Shown here: positions 35,230 through 46,426 of the stretch, one piece after another
Position numbering within the stretch: the stretch's first letter is position 1
How the letters are laid out: every line of letters begins with the position of its first letter
From: Basidiobolus meristosporus CBS 931.73
Taxonomy: Eukaryota; Basidiobolomycota; Basidiobolomycetes; Basidiobolales; Basidiobolaceae
Direction of reading: 5' to 3'
DNA: 64,000 nt
Assembly: GCA_002104905.1 (NCBI GenBank)
Contig: MCFE01000259.1
Coordinates: forward strand, 1-64,000
Position numbers and translations under genes: made by a program
The notes under the pieces: generated by a model
What the model saw: the letters and a program-made list of their open reading frames with translations, nothing else
Databases searched by the model: none
Told to the model about the DNA's origin: nothing

Positions 35230-35561
35230 TGTTGTAAGAGTCTTGGAGATATTGGAAGTGATTTGGAGAACAAGTAGATTATGTTGTTTTCACTTAATGA
35301 TTTATTGAATGTAAAAGTAGTATTTATACTTTTACATGGTCATGGCATAACAAGCATGTAGTATAGGTTAAGAAAAGTTCCAAGAACATGTGTGCAATGT
35401 TTTGGGCTGTTTAGACAACTTATCTAATTTTCATGTTCTGGGTAAATATTCTAGGTAAATCCCAACAAGGAATTTGGTCAGTATTCCCTAGGATATGAAG
35501 TTAATGATCTAAGTGACTAAGTTAGGTGAGAATTTAGGTGGAATTACAAATTTTTACAATA
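35230..35561 (-). repeat. 5' LTR of copia element B
   Basis: 332 bp. Its outer terminus is TA instead of CA. It lacks a ~15-bp segment present in the left LTR after the GTTCTGGGTA block. Confidence 0.88.
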
Positions 35562-36362
35562 ATAATAAGGTCCATGAACAAGGATTTGTTGATATAAGAT
35601 AATGTAGTTTCTAAACATAAACCATCAAACAAGTTTCATGATGTTGCTAAAGTCCTGCATGTAAGACCTGGCTCCAAATTGTGCAGGGAAGGCTTGAAGC
35701 AGATGAATAAAGAGAATCAAACACCAATATAAATGTGTAAAATAAAGCTATAATAAGTGATGATTGACACAAATGAAGTCACACATGCCCCTTTAAAGGA
35801 AAGAAGTCACCATTACCTAATGCTTAGAATTGGATCAGAAGGTGACTGGATAATATGGTGCAGAGAATACAGTCAGGAGAAGTTGACTACTTTACATCTG
35901 CTGCTAAACCAGCCAATATCAGTGGAATTGGTTTTGCAAAACTGGCAACTCCCAGTATCTTGGGTTCTTGCTATTGGGCAGACAACCCAGCATACTTCAC
36001 AGGAGAAGACCAGGCCAACTAGCATTCATACCAAATATGATAATCAGGTGCTAACTACTTCCACCAAAAATGGCAACTGAAAATTTATAGGAAAAAACCC
36101 AGCTGAATATCAGCAAAACACCATTAGAATACCAGCAGAATACTAACAGAACAACAGCAGAAAATCAGATGAATTTTAAGTTTCTCATAGGGTCTGGCGT
36201 CACCATCAATTAACTCGGTGACCAATTGAATACACCAATCGAAGACCCTGATGAATTACGCCCAGAGAGGAATAGCCTTGTGTGTGTGGGGGGGGGGGAG
36301 GGGATTAATATTAATCGCTACGACCCCACATGTTTCTTGAGGAGTGAAAATACTAGGTCCAG
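35562..36362. other. repeat copy and SDR promoter region
   Basis: 35930-36170 is the second copy of the dispersed repeat, with CAGCTGAATATCAGC and CAGCAGAATACTAACAG motifs. 36281-36304 holds (TG)4 followed by 11 G and a further short G run, 60 bp upstream of the SDR start. Confidence 0.55.
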
Positions 36363-37355
36363 ATGCCCATATTGGAAGCATTGCGATTCGCCATCGGCGA
36401 GCTACCAGCGTTAGTTAGAGACCGTTGGATACACGTAGACTATGCGCCAAGTGAGCGTTTAGATTCCAAGGTGGTCATCGTGACTGGGTCTAATTGTGGT
36501 GTCGGGTACGAAACAGCCAAATGCTTTTACCGCCTAGGTGCTAGAGTGATTCTTGCTTGCAGGTCGCGTGAGAGAGGAGAGAAGGCTGTACAAGATATCC
36601 TTCGAGAGTGTAAAGACTCTGAAAGGTCTGTCTCCATGAAGCCCCAGGTCCCCGAAGGCCCGGTAGGAACGGTGGAGTTTATGGAGTTGGACCTGGCTTC
36701 GTTCCAGAGTGTCCGGCAGTTTGCGCACAACTTTTTGGCGTTAAATATTCCCCTTCATATACTGGTCAATAACGCTGGCTTAAGCGGTGTTCCCGGGAAA
36801 ACGGTGGACAACTTTGAGATCACCGTTGGGGTGAACCATTTGGGTCATTATCTTCTGACCCGACTTTTGCTGAAAAAGCTTGACGAGTCCGCACCAGCGC
36901 GTATAGTTAATGTCGCTAGTGAGGGGCACTACTATCCTGCAGCCATCGACCTGGACAGTTTCCAGAAGGAATACAAAGGCCTCGATCTGATTTCCTGTTA
37001 TTGTCAATCCAAATTAGCCAACGTCTTGTTCACCCGAGAGCTGGCCAAACGACTTGAAGGCCATCAGATCAATGTGTATGCCCCACACCCAGGTGGTGTA
37101 GCCTCTGAGATTTACAGAGAATACCCAGACTTTGCAGTGGGCATACTAAAGAAATTCATGCTTGACAATCAGCAAGGCGCTTCCTGCTCTCTTTTCTGCG
37201 CCACCGCCAAGGAGACCGCGAACGATACTGGGAAATATTACGAGTTCTGTAAACTCAAGGAGCCCAGCTCCGCTGCACAGGATGATGATGCAGCGTCGAG
37301 GCTTTGGGATAAAAGCGCCGAGTGGACTGGGGTCAGCACTGAACTATGGGCCTGA
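36363..37355 (+). CDS. short-chain dehydrogenase, retinol-dehydrogenase-like
   Basis: A single-exon gene for 330 residues. The nucleotide-binding motif is TGSNCGVG (41-48), the structural NNAG is at 136-139, the catalytic Ser is at 186 (VNVASEGH) and YCQSK gives Tyr213 and Lys217. HPGGVAS follows the active site as in RDH/WWOX-like classical SDRs. ACRS after the second strand suggests NADP preference. It should be a soluble or membrane-attached NAD(P)-dependent oxidoreductase of lipid or aldehyde/alcohol substrates; the substrate cannot be told. No introns, in contrast to the DHRS12-like gene 3 kb downstream. A G-rich run lies just upstream. Confidence 0.92.
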   Translation: MPILEALRFAIGELPALVRDRWIHVDYAPSERLDSKVVIVTGSNCGVGYETAKCFYRLGARVILACRSRERGEKAVQDILRECKDSERSVSMKPQVPEGPVGTVEFMELDLASFQSVRQFAHNFLALNIPLHILVNNAGLSGVPGKTVDNFEITVGVNHLGHYLLTRLLLKKLDESAPARIVNVASEGHYYPAAIDLDSFQKEYKGLDLISCYCQSKLANVLFTRELAKRLEGHQINVYAPHPGGVASEIYREYPDFAVGILKKFMLDNQQGASCSLFCATAKETANDTGKYYEFCKLKEPSSAAQDDDAASRLWDKSAEWTGVSTELWA

Positions 37356-38674
37356 TTGGGGTCGCAGGCGAATGAGGTATTGATATCAGATTCTGCAGAT
37401 CGATGTGCACTCCATGCCAATTTACCAATAAAGCAGACCATTTGACACTGACAGAACCTGTTGCTTGGGATGCTGATCGCTGGCTTACCACTGTGCGCAG
37501 ATTGTAGGGATGCAGATCAGAGGTTGAGTTACATATTTTCGAGGCATTTAGGCCGAAAAGATACGTTGCTTTCGGTGCCATCTAGATGACCTCCATCGCC
37601 GAATTTCTTGCGATCTGGACTTACAGGACAAATCGGCAAGCAGATATGTGCTTACCCTCAACAACCTCCAATTCTGCCCAAATTCAGGATAACGCGATAT
37701 TCCACTATACATCTAGGCGCCAGCCTATATGCGAAGTTACGTAAGGTCTGATTGGGTGCATATCGGTGGGACATTTAAGCTTTGTCTGGCTCTGCTGGAG
37801 AGATACCGATCTGCATCCGCTCAAGCCCACCAATGATGATCTCGTAAGTAGCCCGCCGTGCGTCGAGAGAGCGGTTTGTAAGGCCCTGACTGCGGTGAAC
37901 GCACTCCAAACGCCCAGGGATCCCAGCCTTCGCAACCTTGATAAGATTGAGCGCGTGGTTGAGATGAAGTGCTGATTGCGTTTGCACGAATTCAAACTCA
38001 GAAAATTCATTTATCCCGACTGATCACAGATTACCCCTTTCGCACATTTGAGGCTAAGCTTGCATGGCGATGCCGTGAATGACAAAGAAGCTTAATTTAC
38101 CTTTTTCGATAACACTACGCCTGGGGGGAGCAACGACGTCATCCTGGGCTTACGGTGCTCTGGTTGAGGTAGCACCAGATAGATTAATTTCCGCGCAGGC
38201 GAAGGTTCTTTTTGGTTTCCAAGTTTTCTCTGCCACTGATAGGGCAAATACCTGATCGGCAGACGTCTTGGTATGCCGCGCTATTTTTAAATGCCAATGG
38301 ACGTGAGCTGTTCTCGGTGTGACTTCCATCACCGAAAGGGCTACTTCCTAGCTTAATGCGTTCGCTTAGTTGGCGGAATAAGATGTCCCTCCGGAACTCA
38401 GTCCCTCGAAATACCTTGGCCCCAATCAAGTCGGGAATCACGTGGGGTGCTGGTGAATGAAGTTTCCGAGCGAGTTCGGGCTGTTGAAATGTAGCGAAAA
38501 TCTATTTTTATGGTCGCTTTGGGATTCCTTTTTCAAGCGATGGCTCCTCCATTAGGCATCACGCTAATCACCTCATGAAACTCTAAACGCCACTCCTACA
38601 TATATAAAGAGAATCGCGAACGTGGCATTCCCTTCAACCATTAATACCCGCCTCTGCTTAAACAATAGTTTGCC
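37356..38674. other. intergenic region, deacetylase promoter at the right
   Basis: No gene recognised. A TATATAAA box at 38601-38608 lies about 70 bp before the deacetylase ATG. Confidence 0.55.
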
Positions 38675-39733
38675 ATGGCTCGCTCCTTGATCAAATATTC
38701 CCTTCTAACTGTCGCAGCTGTGGGCTACGTAGCTGCCCAGGATTCCGGCGAAGGGTTCGTCTTCAAATGCGACAAACCCGGCCATTTCGCCTTGACGTTT
38801 GATGATGGTATGTAACGAACCCTCGATCCCAGCCCGTTCCGATGATTAACGTTCCTCATTCCACTAGGACCAAGTGAATATACCGGCACTCTCCTGAATA
38901 CCTTGAAGGAAAACAATATTAAGGCGACCTTCTTCTCCGTGGGCACCCAGGCTGCAAACAAAGACATCTCCAAGTATCTCAAGCAAGCCTACGATGAAGG
39001 CCACCAGATCGCTTCCCACACAAACACCCATGCCGATCTCAATAAGCTCAGTGTCGAGCAGATCAGGAAGGAGATGAAGGCAACTGAGGACGCCATCAAG
39101 AACGCCACTGGCGTTATTCCAGCCATGATGCGTCCCCCATATGGCAACTGCAATGCACAGTGCCGTGGTGTGATGAAGGAGATGGGCTATACTGTTGTAC
39201 AGTGGAGTGTCGATTCCAACGATTGGAAATACATGGGTCAGCCGGATAAATGGGATACCTTAATTAGCAACATTGGGAACGTGGTTACTGCTTCAGATTC
39301 TCAAAAAGATTCGTTCATTTCGTTGCAGCATGACATCCACAAGTTCAGTGTTGACAGAACCCCGAAGGTGATTGAAATCATCAAAAAGAAGGGGTATACT
39401 TTCGTCACGGTCTCCGAATGTCTGAGCAACCGCATCCCGATGTATCAGAATCTGCCCAACCCCAGTGGGACCGGCACTTCGTCTATTTCCACGCCTACCG
39501 CCACCCCTTCCGGCAATGTTACTTCCACGACCACTTCCGGTGCCACTAGTCCATCAAGTTCGGGCTCCAGCATACCCACGACATCAGTGAAATCAGAAAG
39601 TCGATCACCCAGCCCCACCTCGCAAAAGCCAACAGAGAGCGCAAAGGTGCTCGGAAATTCTGCCTATACCTCCGCCCCTACTTTGTTCGTGTGGTTCGCG
39701 GCCCTTTACTTCGGATACTATAACCAAGCGTAA
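38675..39733 (+). CDS. GPI-type chitin/polysaccharide deacetylase (CE4)
   Basis: Two exons, 38675-38807 and 38868-39733, encode 332 residues. A signal peptide covers about residues 1-21. The NodB domain has motif 1 TFDDGP (41-46), motif 2 SHTNTHADL (94-102) with His95 and His99 as metal ligands, motif 3 RPPYG (133-137), motif 4 around VDSNDW, and motif 5 LQHDIH with the catalytic-base partner His199. A Ser/Thr/Pro-rich linker (about 243-310) leads to a hydrophobic C-terminal helix (TLFVWFAALYFGYY) preceded by small residues, typical of a GPI signal. It should deacetylate chitin to chitosan at the cell surface. The 60-bp intron splits the DDG of motif 1. Confidence 0.93.
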
Positions 39734-40528
39734 ATACCCTCGACGGCGGCCATCATTTCTCCACGGCTCTCCACATCTCGCCTTGTGCCTCAACAGGCAG
39801 AGGTTGAAGAGAGTCGAAATAGCGCTTACCGGTCTTGTCGCAACTGAATCAAAATACCTGCGGTGAATTTCAGACGAGCTCAATCCCTGGATTATTGCTG
39901 AGCTCAGTAAGATAGTAGTAAAAATAACCTAACAAGATACCAATAAACATATCGAGTTAAAGTGTAAATGCCTTTCGTATGTTCCTCCATGCTGTCTCTG
40001 GACCGATTCCCAAGTATGCAGGTGGAAGCGAGATATGGGCCAACAGCGGTCGTAATAAATGACGGTGTACACATTAGTTGCTGCGTTCATGCAATGGACC
40101 GATCTCAGACGTTCATGCTGACAACTTGTCCCCGATCTGGGGAATCTCGATCGTTGCAACCTAGCTTTGATAGGGATGTGCTTGCCCCTGCTGTATTGAC
40201 TGACCAGCCCTTGTGTCCCGGAGGAAAATTATTAAAGCAGGCTGCTCTGGTACAGGAGCAACAGCTGTCTCACTGCGGAATCTTCCTTTTGGATCGGGTC
40301 AAATTGCACGGCCTCGCATCGTGAACCGATGAGAGAGCTGCTGATTTCAGTAGGTGTCTAGCTAACATGGATGATTGGGCGATCGATACATTACCATGAT
40401 AAGTCCGATGGCCGAGCCACATCACCCAAATCATTGATGACTTTCAGATGGCCATATGCCACCTCGCAAACCTCCTCTCTTTTAAATAGACGAACCCATA
40501 GAGGAAGAGGGTTATATTATCTACACTC
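39734..40528. other. intergenic, no gene seen
   Basis: The ORF at 39968-40324 (118 codons) has no motif and no support; probably chance. Confidence 0.5.
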
Positions 40529-41943
40529 ATGACAATCTACAGAGTCCTAGTCTGGTCAGCCTACGGGTTTTGGAACTACACTAAAGCAGGGTTTGAGCGT
40601 CGGGCCAAGTCCTTCAACCCCGAGGCGACCGAGAAAAGCTTGTTTGGCAAGGTTGCCATAGTTAGTGGTAAGTGGAAATCAGCACATGCTCCAGAAAAAA
40701 GCCACTGAAGAAGCTCGATTTTTAGGCGCGAATAGTGGCTTGGGGAAGTTAACGGCGCGAGAACTGTGGAAGAAAGGTGAGCAGCTGCTGGTTCCATCGG
40801 AAACTGGAGATATCTAACCCAGCCGGTTCTCTAGGTGCTATAGTGCATATGCTTTGCCGCAGCCCAGAACGAGGAGAAGAGGCCCGGAAAGAGATACTTT
40901 CGTCCGTGGAGTTGAGCGCTGAGCAAAAGCATTCGGCAGAGGAGCGATTAAAGCTACACGAAGTGGATATCAGCGATCCTAGAAGTATTCAAACGTTTGT
41001 TCGAAACTGGGAAGCCCAAGGTGATCCCAGCTGCCATATATTAGTATGTGATTAATGCCCTCACGACCATGGTGACAGATATTTGACCTTGTATATCCGA
41101 TGACAGATCAACAATGCTGGATGTATGGTAAACGAGCGGAAAACCACGGCTGATGGCGTTGAGCTGAATTTCGCCACTAACACCCTGGGGACCTATTACC
41201 TCACTAAGCTGATGATTCCCCTGCTACAAAAATCCGAATCCCCGAGAGTGGTAAGTAATTTCCAGAAGCATCCACACGTTCATAGTTGCTCATGGGCTCC
41301 AAGGTGACCGTCTCCTCAGGGGGAATGTATTCAGCTAAGCTGGACGCCGATGATCCAGAATGCAGGAAAGTAAAGAAATTCGATGGGACTGCTATCTATG
41401 CTCAGAACAAAGTATGAAGGCCAATTGCACAGCTCTAGATACGGAGTACTGACAAATCCTACCTTCCACAGCGACAACAAGTCGAGTTAAATGAGCGCTG
41501 GGCTTCAGATTTTGGCTCGAGTGGGGTGCTGTTCTATTCCATGCACCCTGGCTGGTCCGACACACCAGGAGGTAGATCGAGTCTATAGATACTGGCCATA
41601 GTTCGAATTTCTAATATTCTCCAAACAGTGAGTACATCAATGGAGAGCTTTTACAAGAGCATGAAAAGCAGGCTCCGAACCCCCGAGCAGGGTGCTGATA
41701 CAATCATTTGGGCAGCAGTATCGGATGAAGTATTGAAATATCCAAACGGCTCTTTCTTGGAAGGTTTGGCTTTCTAATGGATGCTTCCAATAGACATCAT
41801 GCTAATCGGATTTTTTAGATCGACGAGCGGTGAGCACACATCTTGCTCTAGCGCAAACCCGCTCTACCAAGGCAGAGCAGGACAGGTTAATTCAATATAT
41901 TGAGAACTTACTTACCAAAATCGTTGGCGAGTCTTCAAAGTAA
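40529..41943 (+). CDS. DHRS12-like short-chain dehydrogenase
   Basis: Eight exons: 40529-40667, 40726-40776, 40835-41043, 41107-41250, 41304-41411, 41472-41571, 41629-41763 and 41819-41943, for 336 residues. The N-terminal YRVLVWSAYGFWNYTKAG is the DHRS12 lead segment. SGANSGLG (46-53) binds NAD(P), NNAGCMVN is the structural motif, VTVSSGGM holds the catalytic Ser, and YAQNKRQQV gives Tyr213 and Lys217. MHPGWSDTPGV is specific to the DHRS12 group. Intron 4 is 53 bp with an AAG acceptor; an alternative acceptor 18 bp upstream would add six residues in frame. Intron 7 uses the weak donor GTTTGG. Substrate unknown. Its stop is 128 bp from that of the convergent K+ channel gene. Confidence 0.92.
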
Positions 41944-42071
41944 TGATGCTCATCTTCTGTAAAACATGAATGGTGATGCGTTTATTTTTCTTCAATAAAC
42001 ATAACCGCACAGATAAGAATATGCGATCGTTGAAAATGGGGACAAAAGTACCTAATGTGCAATGCAGTATG

Positions 42072-45000
42072 TTATGAAGGTATTACTTTAGATCGGAGAA
42101 CATATATTTGATCTCCTGGCTGAAGTAGCACTGACGGAACGGGATTTGTGAAAACAAAAGGCAGCTGATTACCAAACTTCGGATTAGGGGCCCTTAGTAT
42201 TCCAACAGGGATAACGCCATTGCGAAAGGCCAGCTCTTGATAAAGATCCAACCAGCTCTTATCCTATATAATTATTCAATGTCAGTAAATGCTATCAGGG
42301 TGCATCATATTACTCTTCTCGAGGACTTACTATAAATCCTTCTGGCAGAGGATCCAAACAGAAATAACACGAGCTTATTCCAATTAGACGCATATCATCA
42401 AAATCATGCTTGTATCGGATTCCAAGAAATTGCCTAATCAGCGATAGAATAGCTTCGTTGTAGTACGCCTAGAAAGCGAACCGTTCAGCCTTCAGAATTG
42501 TTATTGCCAATATAAGGAAGCCAGAAAACATACGTGGAATATAATGCTGTCTAGTAAACTGAAAATAAGCGTTCTTCCTCCAGCATATATTGGCATATGC
42601 GCTAATCCTAATTCGTCGCTCACATCCGAAGTGGAGCTGGCAATTTGAATTAAACGAACATTTCGTTCTTCCACTGAGTTCATGAGTTAGCATCATATGC
42701 ATCAATCAGTGATTAATAATAACTAGTTACCAATCCCAGAGAAAACGAACTTTCTTGAGAGATCCCCACAAATGGCTTGGATTAATTGCGAGGTGATGCT
42801 GATAGTCGAGAGATTAGACAGATATTTGCTATTGAACTATAGGTTATAAATGAAATCCTCACATCGTGGAGCTGTCAATGTATTCTTCTGTGTTTGAGGT
42901 GGGGTCTCCTTTCAAAATCAGTATCTTCTCTGCACCCACGACTCCTGCTCTTACTAAGTCTTTGTGTTGTCGGGAGCTTCCCTGCTCAACGTTATATGAC
43001 TTATCCCAACATAATACTCGGTGGAAAGGGCATACCTGAATGAAATGTATATCGGGAAAGGAGCGCAAAGAATTAAATTCATCGGCTGACAGCTCTTTTG
43101 AGCGAAGTACGACAATATCCCGATATTCCTCAGATGTAATGTGTGCGCTCCTATGTATTGGTCATACAAGTTAGCTTAATAATGTAATAACGACTCCAAG
43201 GCATTATACCTGAGCGTGCTAATTAGATTGAATATGTTCATATTTCCGGCACATATCAAAATATGCCCTTTCTTATTTTCAAAATCCGCACCAATTATTT
43301 CTGAGCATGACTTGCGCTCCTTCTTCACTACATGGCATAGAGGCGTTTTAGCGTGGAGGTACGGCGGATATGGCACACCGACACAAATATCATCGCGGAT
43401 TTCTGGATATTTCGGGTTGTTGTAAGAGTGTTGAACACGCTGGTTTTTCGCATTCAAAAGGTCGAATTCAGCAGACGTATATTTAGCTTTAAAACGATCC
43501 ATTGATTTGTTGAATTGGTCACTTGTCTAATAATTGAACATCTTAGAGAATATTCCTGAAAAAATGAAATTTCTTACTAACCAAGTTCGCCACTGCTTCC
43601 ATTTCCTGTGGCCCTTGACAGATATAGAAGCATTGATCATTTTCCTTAAGGCAGTATTCCATGCCAGGATTCAGCACAATGCGAGAAGTGTTCTTCTGGG
43701 GTATGTGGATTTTGACAGCGAACAGAGATATTTGAAACTCACTATATATAAACTGGAAAGCAATTTAGCCCTGTAGGCCATTCTACAGCCATATATTCCA
43801 CAAACATACCCAAGAAACAATAGCGAACGGCCGGCCAATGAATATTGGATTTACTTTTGCTGTATATATTTCGTTCCCTCGTCCATCATCTAAGCCTGGT
43901 TAACAGCGTTCTTATATAAGTAAATAGCATTGATAGACTTACCATACTGAGCTTCCCAAGGAAGGGAGTATGCATTGATTGGCTGGGTGTGCTGAAGTAA
44001 ATTAGTAATGAAAGTGGCTGCACCAGGATATATGCACCCGTATGCTAGGAGTGACTGCTGAGTTTCAAGAGAAGAAATGGTTTCCTTGACTGCACGCTGA
44101 AATATCCTTGTTGATGGATATATGTTGTAGGTGTATATGGGAACGTCAGGGGAATATAGATGTATGGACCAAGTACGCAATGAGTTATTTTCATCCTCAA
44201 TGACGGGATTGGAGGCGCGCTGATCTGTTTGAGGACAAGAAATGGATAGGTTAGCGTACTTAAGAGATGACGATCTCATAGTTATGTATTACCAGAGAGC
44301 ATAAACACAGCTTCAGCGCTCCGTATCGCAGCCCTTTTTAAAGCCTCTTCATTCTGTTGCAATGGGTAATTTAGTTGAAATATACATTTACCTATTTGAA
44401 TGGACACGCATTACCATAGGGGATCCCATTAGATACGCAACACGATCTTTGAACGACGGGGTGTTGAGGAGTGCCTTTACTTCACGAGTGAGAGACCCCT
44501 TTCCTAAGAGTACTAGTCTCAGGTTTTGTTGAGACGATTCCTATCCGAAAAGCAGTAAGTACATTGATAAGTGCTATGCAACCATCTAACTTTACCTTAT
44601 GGAAAAACACATTCAATATATCCAAGACTCGCGCTGTATTATCAAACTTTCCACAAATCACAATTAATTTGTCTCGTCTACGAGGGTGATAGGTTCCCCC
44701 ACCCGCTGGAATATGTCAATGGCATTGTAAGAAATATGATGCGGGTCGTCTGGGAATGCTTCATTTACCTTGCTTCTCAAAAAACGTCTCGAGAGTTTCA
44801 GATATTAGGCTTGGTAGGATGATCAGCACCAGGATGATTATAATGACCACCACCACTTTGCCCTCGGTGGATTCCGGGTATATATCCCCATACCCAACCG
44901 TCGAGATGGTGATGAAAACAAAATAGCTACATAATGTCAATAAGTTTGGGATGCTTTGCGGTCGACATACAACAATAAGATAATTACATGCATTCTAGGA

Positions 45001-46426
45001 TAGTATAATTGTTATCGCCAAACATCATCTCGCAATACTGAAATGCAGCCATCCCGTTGAAGATAATAACTATGATACTGGAGCTTAGAACGCTAAGCTT
45101 GATTAACAAAGGGTCGTGGGCTCGATCTAACAGATATATTGGTTTATAAAGGCTACTGCAGTGTTGCTGAGATCAAAAACCAACCAACCATTCTGTGTTA
45201 AATCATTCCGGAGGTGAAGAACTCTGCGCACTTGCCAAACCACTATGATGCTCCGGAAAAAATACGGAACTATAGCAAGCCCTGGTCAGCGACACAATCG
45301 ACATCAAAGATGGCAAGAGGCTTACCATATAGATATTGTCCATCTGCTATGAAAGTTGAAACTACCAGTGGAACGAGGGTGATTAGGTCAATGAGTGTAT
45401 GCATGCTAAGTATATGCTTGTACCTAAAACATCAAGACACTATCAGTTAATCAACTTGCAATGCTCGATCTGGATGCTCAGAAATTTAACTACCACGCGT
45501 CATTCAAGCATATACCTAAGATGAGTTGTGAGTGTTTGATGATGGTTGCTTAGGCAGGTGAAATATATACCAAGAATTCGTGAGGCAAGTCTCTCCCAAC
45601 TCATGCCGATTAAAAGATCATGAACCACTGTAGAACGAGCTACCCACAACCATTTTGGAGAGAAGGAATCAAGAGGGTGTGATGTATTGATTTGTATGAG
45701 ATAGAAAACGCAAAACGCGATGTCCACGACGAGGTCCAGAAGGATCTATGCGGTACTTTGGTCAGATTCCATGTATCATACATCGCACTTTGTCACTTAC
45801 TATGAAAACCTTTCGGTGGGTGTTTCTAAAGGTTCTGTGGATCCGACTTCGAGCTTCTGGAAAGTTTAATGCTAGTCTAATATAATCTTTCCAGCCTCTA
45901 TTGTGCCGATTCCCTCTGAATTTAGAGCAATATGAGTCTTCAGGCTCAAGAGAAACGAGGGTTTACTGGAGTACCTTATGGTGGCACTGTTCCGGCGGTA
46001 AGAATCGCGTATGCAGTCAAAGTCACAGGGTGCAGTCTTGTTTTTAATTAGACCACTAAAGTTTACTTTAATATGACGCTGCAAAGCTTGAATTTCGTTC
46101 GCACTAAAGTATCCAAAATAAGGTAAGCAACAAGAAAAGTATAAACTGTCCAAACCGCTGAAGGTCCACCTTTTGTCTAATCCCTCAAGGAAAATTTTCG
46201 AACTACCTTCATCTTTGCTAAGGAAGTCCTCTGAAGGCTCAACAGCAGTAATAGCATCAGTTTCAGGCTTGTAAAGGTCAAGCTGATTTGTGGGAGGACA
46301 TGGTGCTTCCTGAATAGAATTTGTTGCATGAGAGTTCTCCGCCTCTTCGCTGCGCTCGATCATATGATAGTAACCAGAGCGTGGCGAGATGGTCCCAGAG
46401 GGTTGCATGGCTTGTCCTTTGCTCAT
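42072..46426 (-). CDS. Slo/BK-like potassium channel with tandem RCK domains
   Basis: My model has 21 exons: complement of 45975-46426, 45801-45915, 45571-45745, 45494-45515, 45326-45423, 45189-45269, 44988-45126, 44769-44926, 44596-44705, 44415-44540, 44293-44353, 43943-44224, 43802-43895, 43582-43741, 43210-43526, 43036-43150, 42863-42981, 42731-42798, 42534-42673, 42331-42468 and 42072-42263, for 1053 residues. The first ~190 residues are a cytosolic leader. Membrane helices follow, including an Arg-bearing S4-like segment (FFRSIIVVWQVRRVLHL) and the selectivity filter TVGYGDIYP (370-378). Two RCK domains follow: KLIVICG near 426 and, in the second, GHILICAGN. Further BK features are LAYGCIYPGAATFI, SWNW-like and PFA-like segments, and a TNPVPS end. 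The acidic calcium bowl is replaced by IASSTSDVSDELG. It should conduct K+ across a fungal membrane. Start is the ATG at 46426. Exon 13 ends at a weak GTGGAA donor, so that junction is least sure. Confidence 0.88.
45494..45515 (-). other. 22-nt microexon of the channel gene
   Basis: Exon 4, between introns of 55 and 70 bp, encodes ICLNDA plus split codons. It joins RILG to WYKHILSMHTLIDLITLVP, the S2-S3 region, in the correct frame. Confidence 0.65.

Larger units (their letters stand above)
30997..35561 (-). mobile_element. Ty1/copia element B, nearly complete but inactive
   Basis: 4565 bp with a 349-bp LTR on the left (30997-31345, the 3' LTR) and a 332-bp LTR on the right (35230-35561, the 5' LTR). 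Order on the minus strand is gag with zinc knuckle, protease, integrase, RT, RNase H, which is the copia order. The primer site next to the 5' LTR matches the initiator-tRNA half-molecule type. Defects are a frameshift between protease and integrase, another inside integrase, a ~105-bp deletion in the connection region relative to element A, and an in-frame TGA within RT. No target-site duplication is evident (AAACA on the left, ATAAT on the right). Confidence 0.9.

Noticed and set aside
41251-41285. 35-bp intron in the DHRS12-like gene
   Set aside because: Too short for the intron set here; the 53-bp alternative gives the conserved PRV-VTVSSGGM joint.
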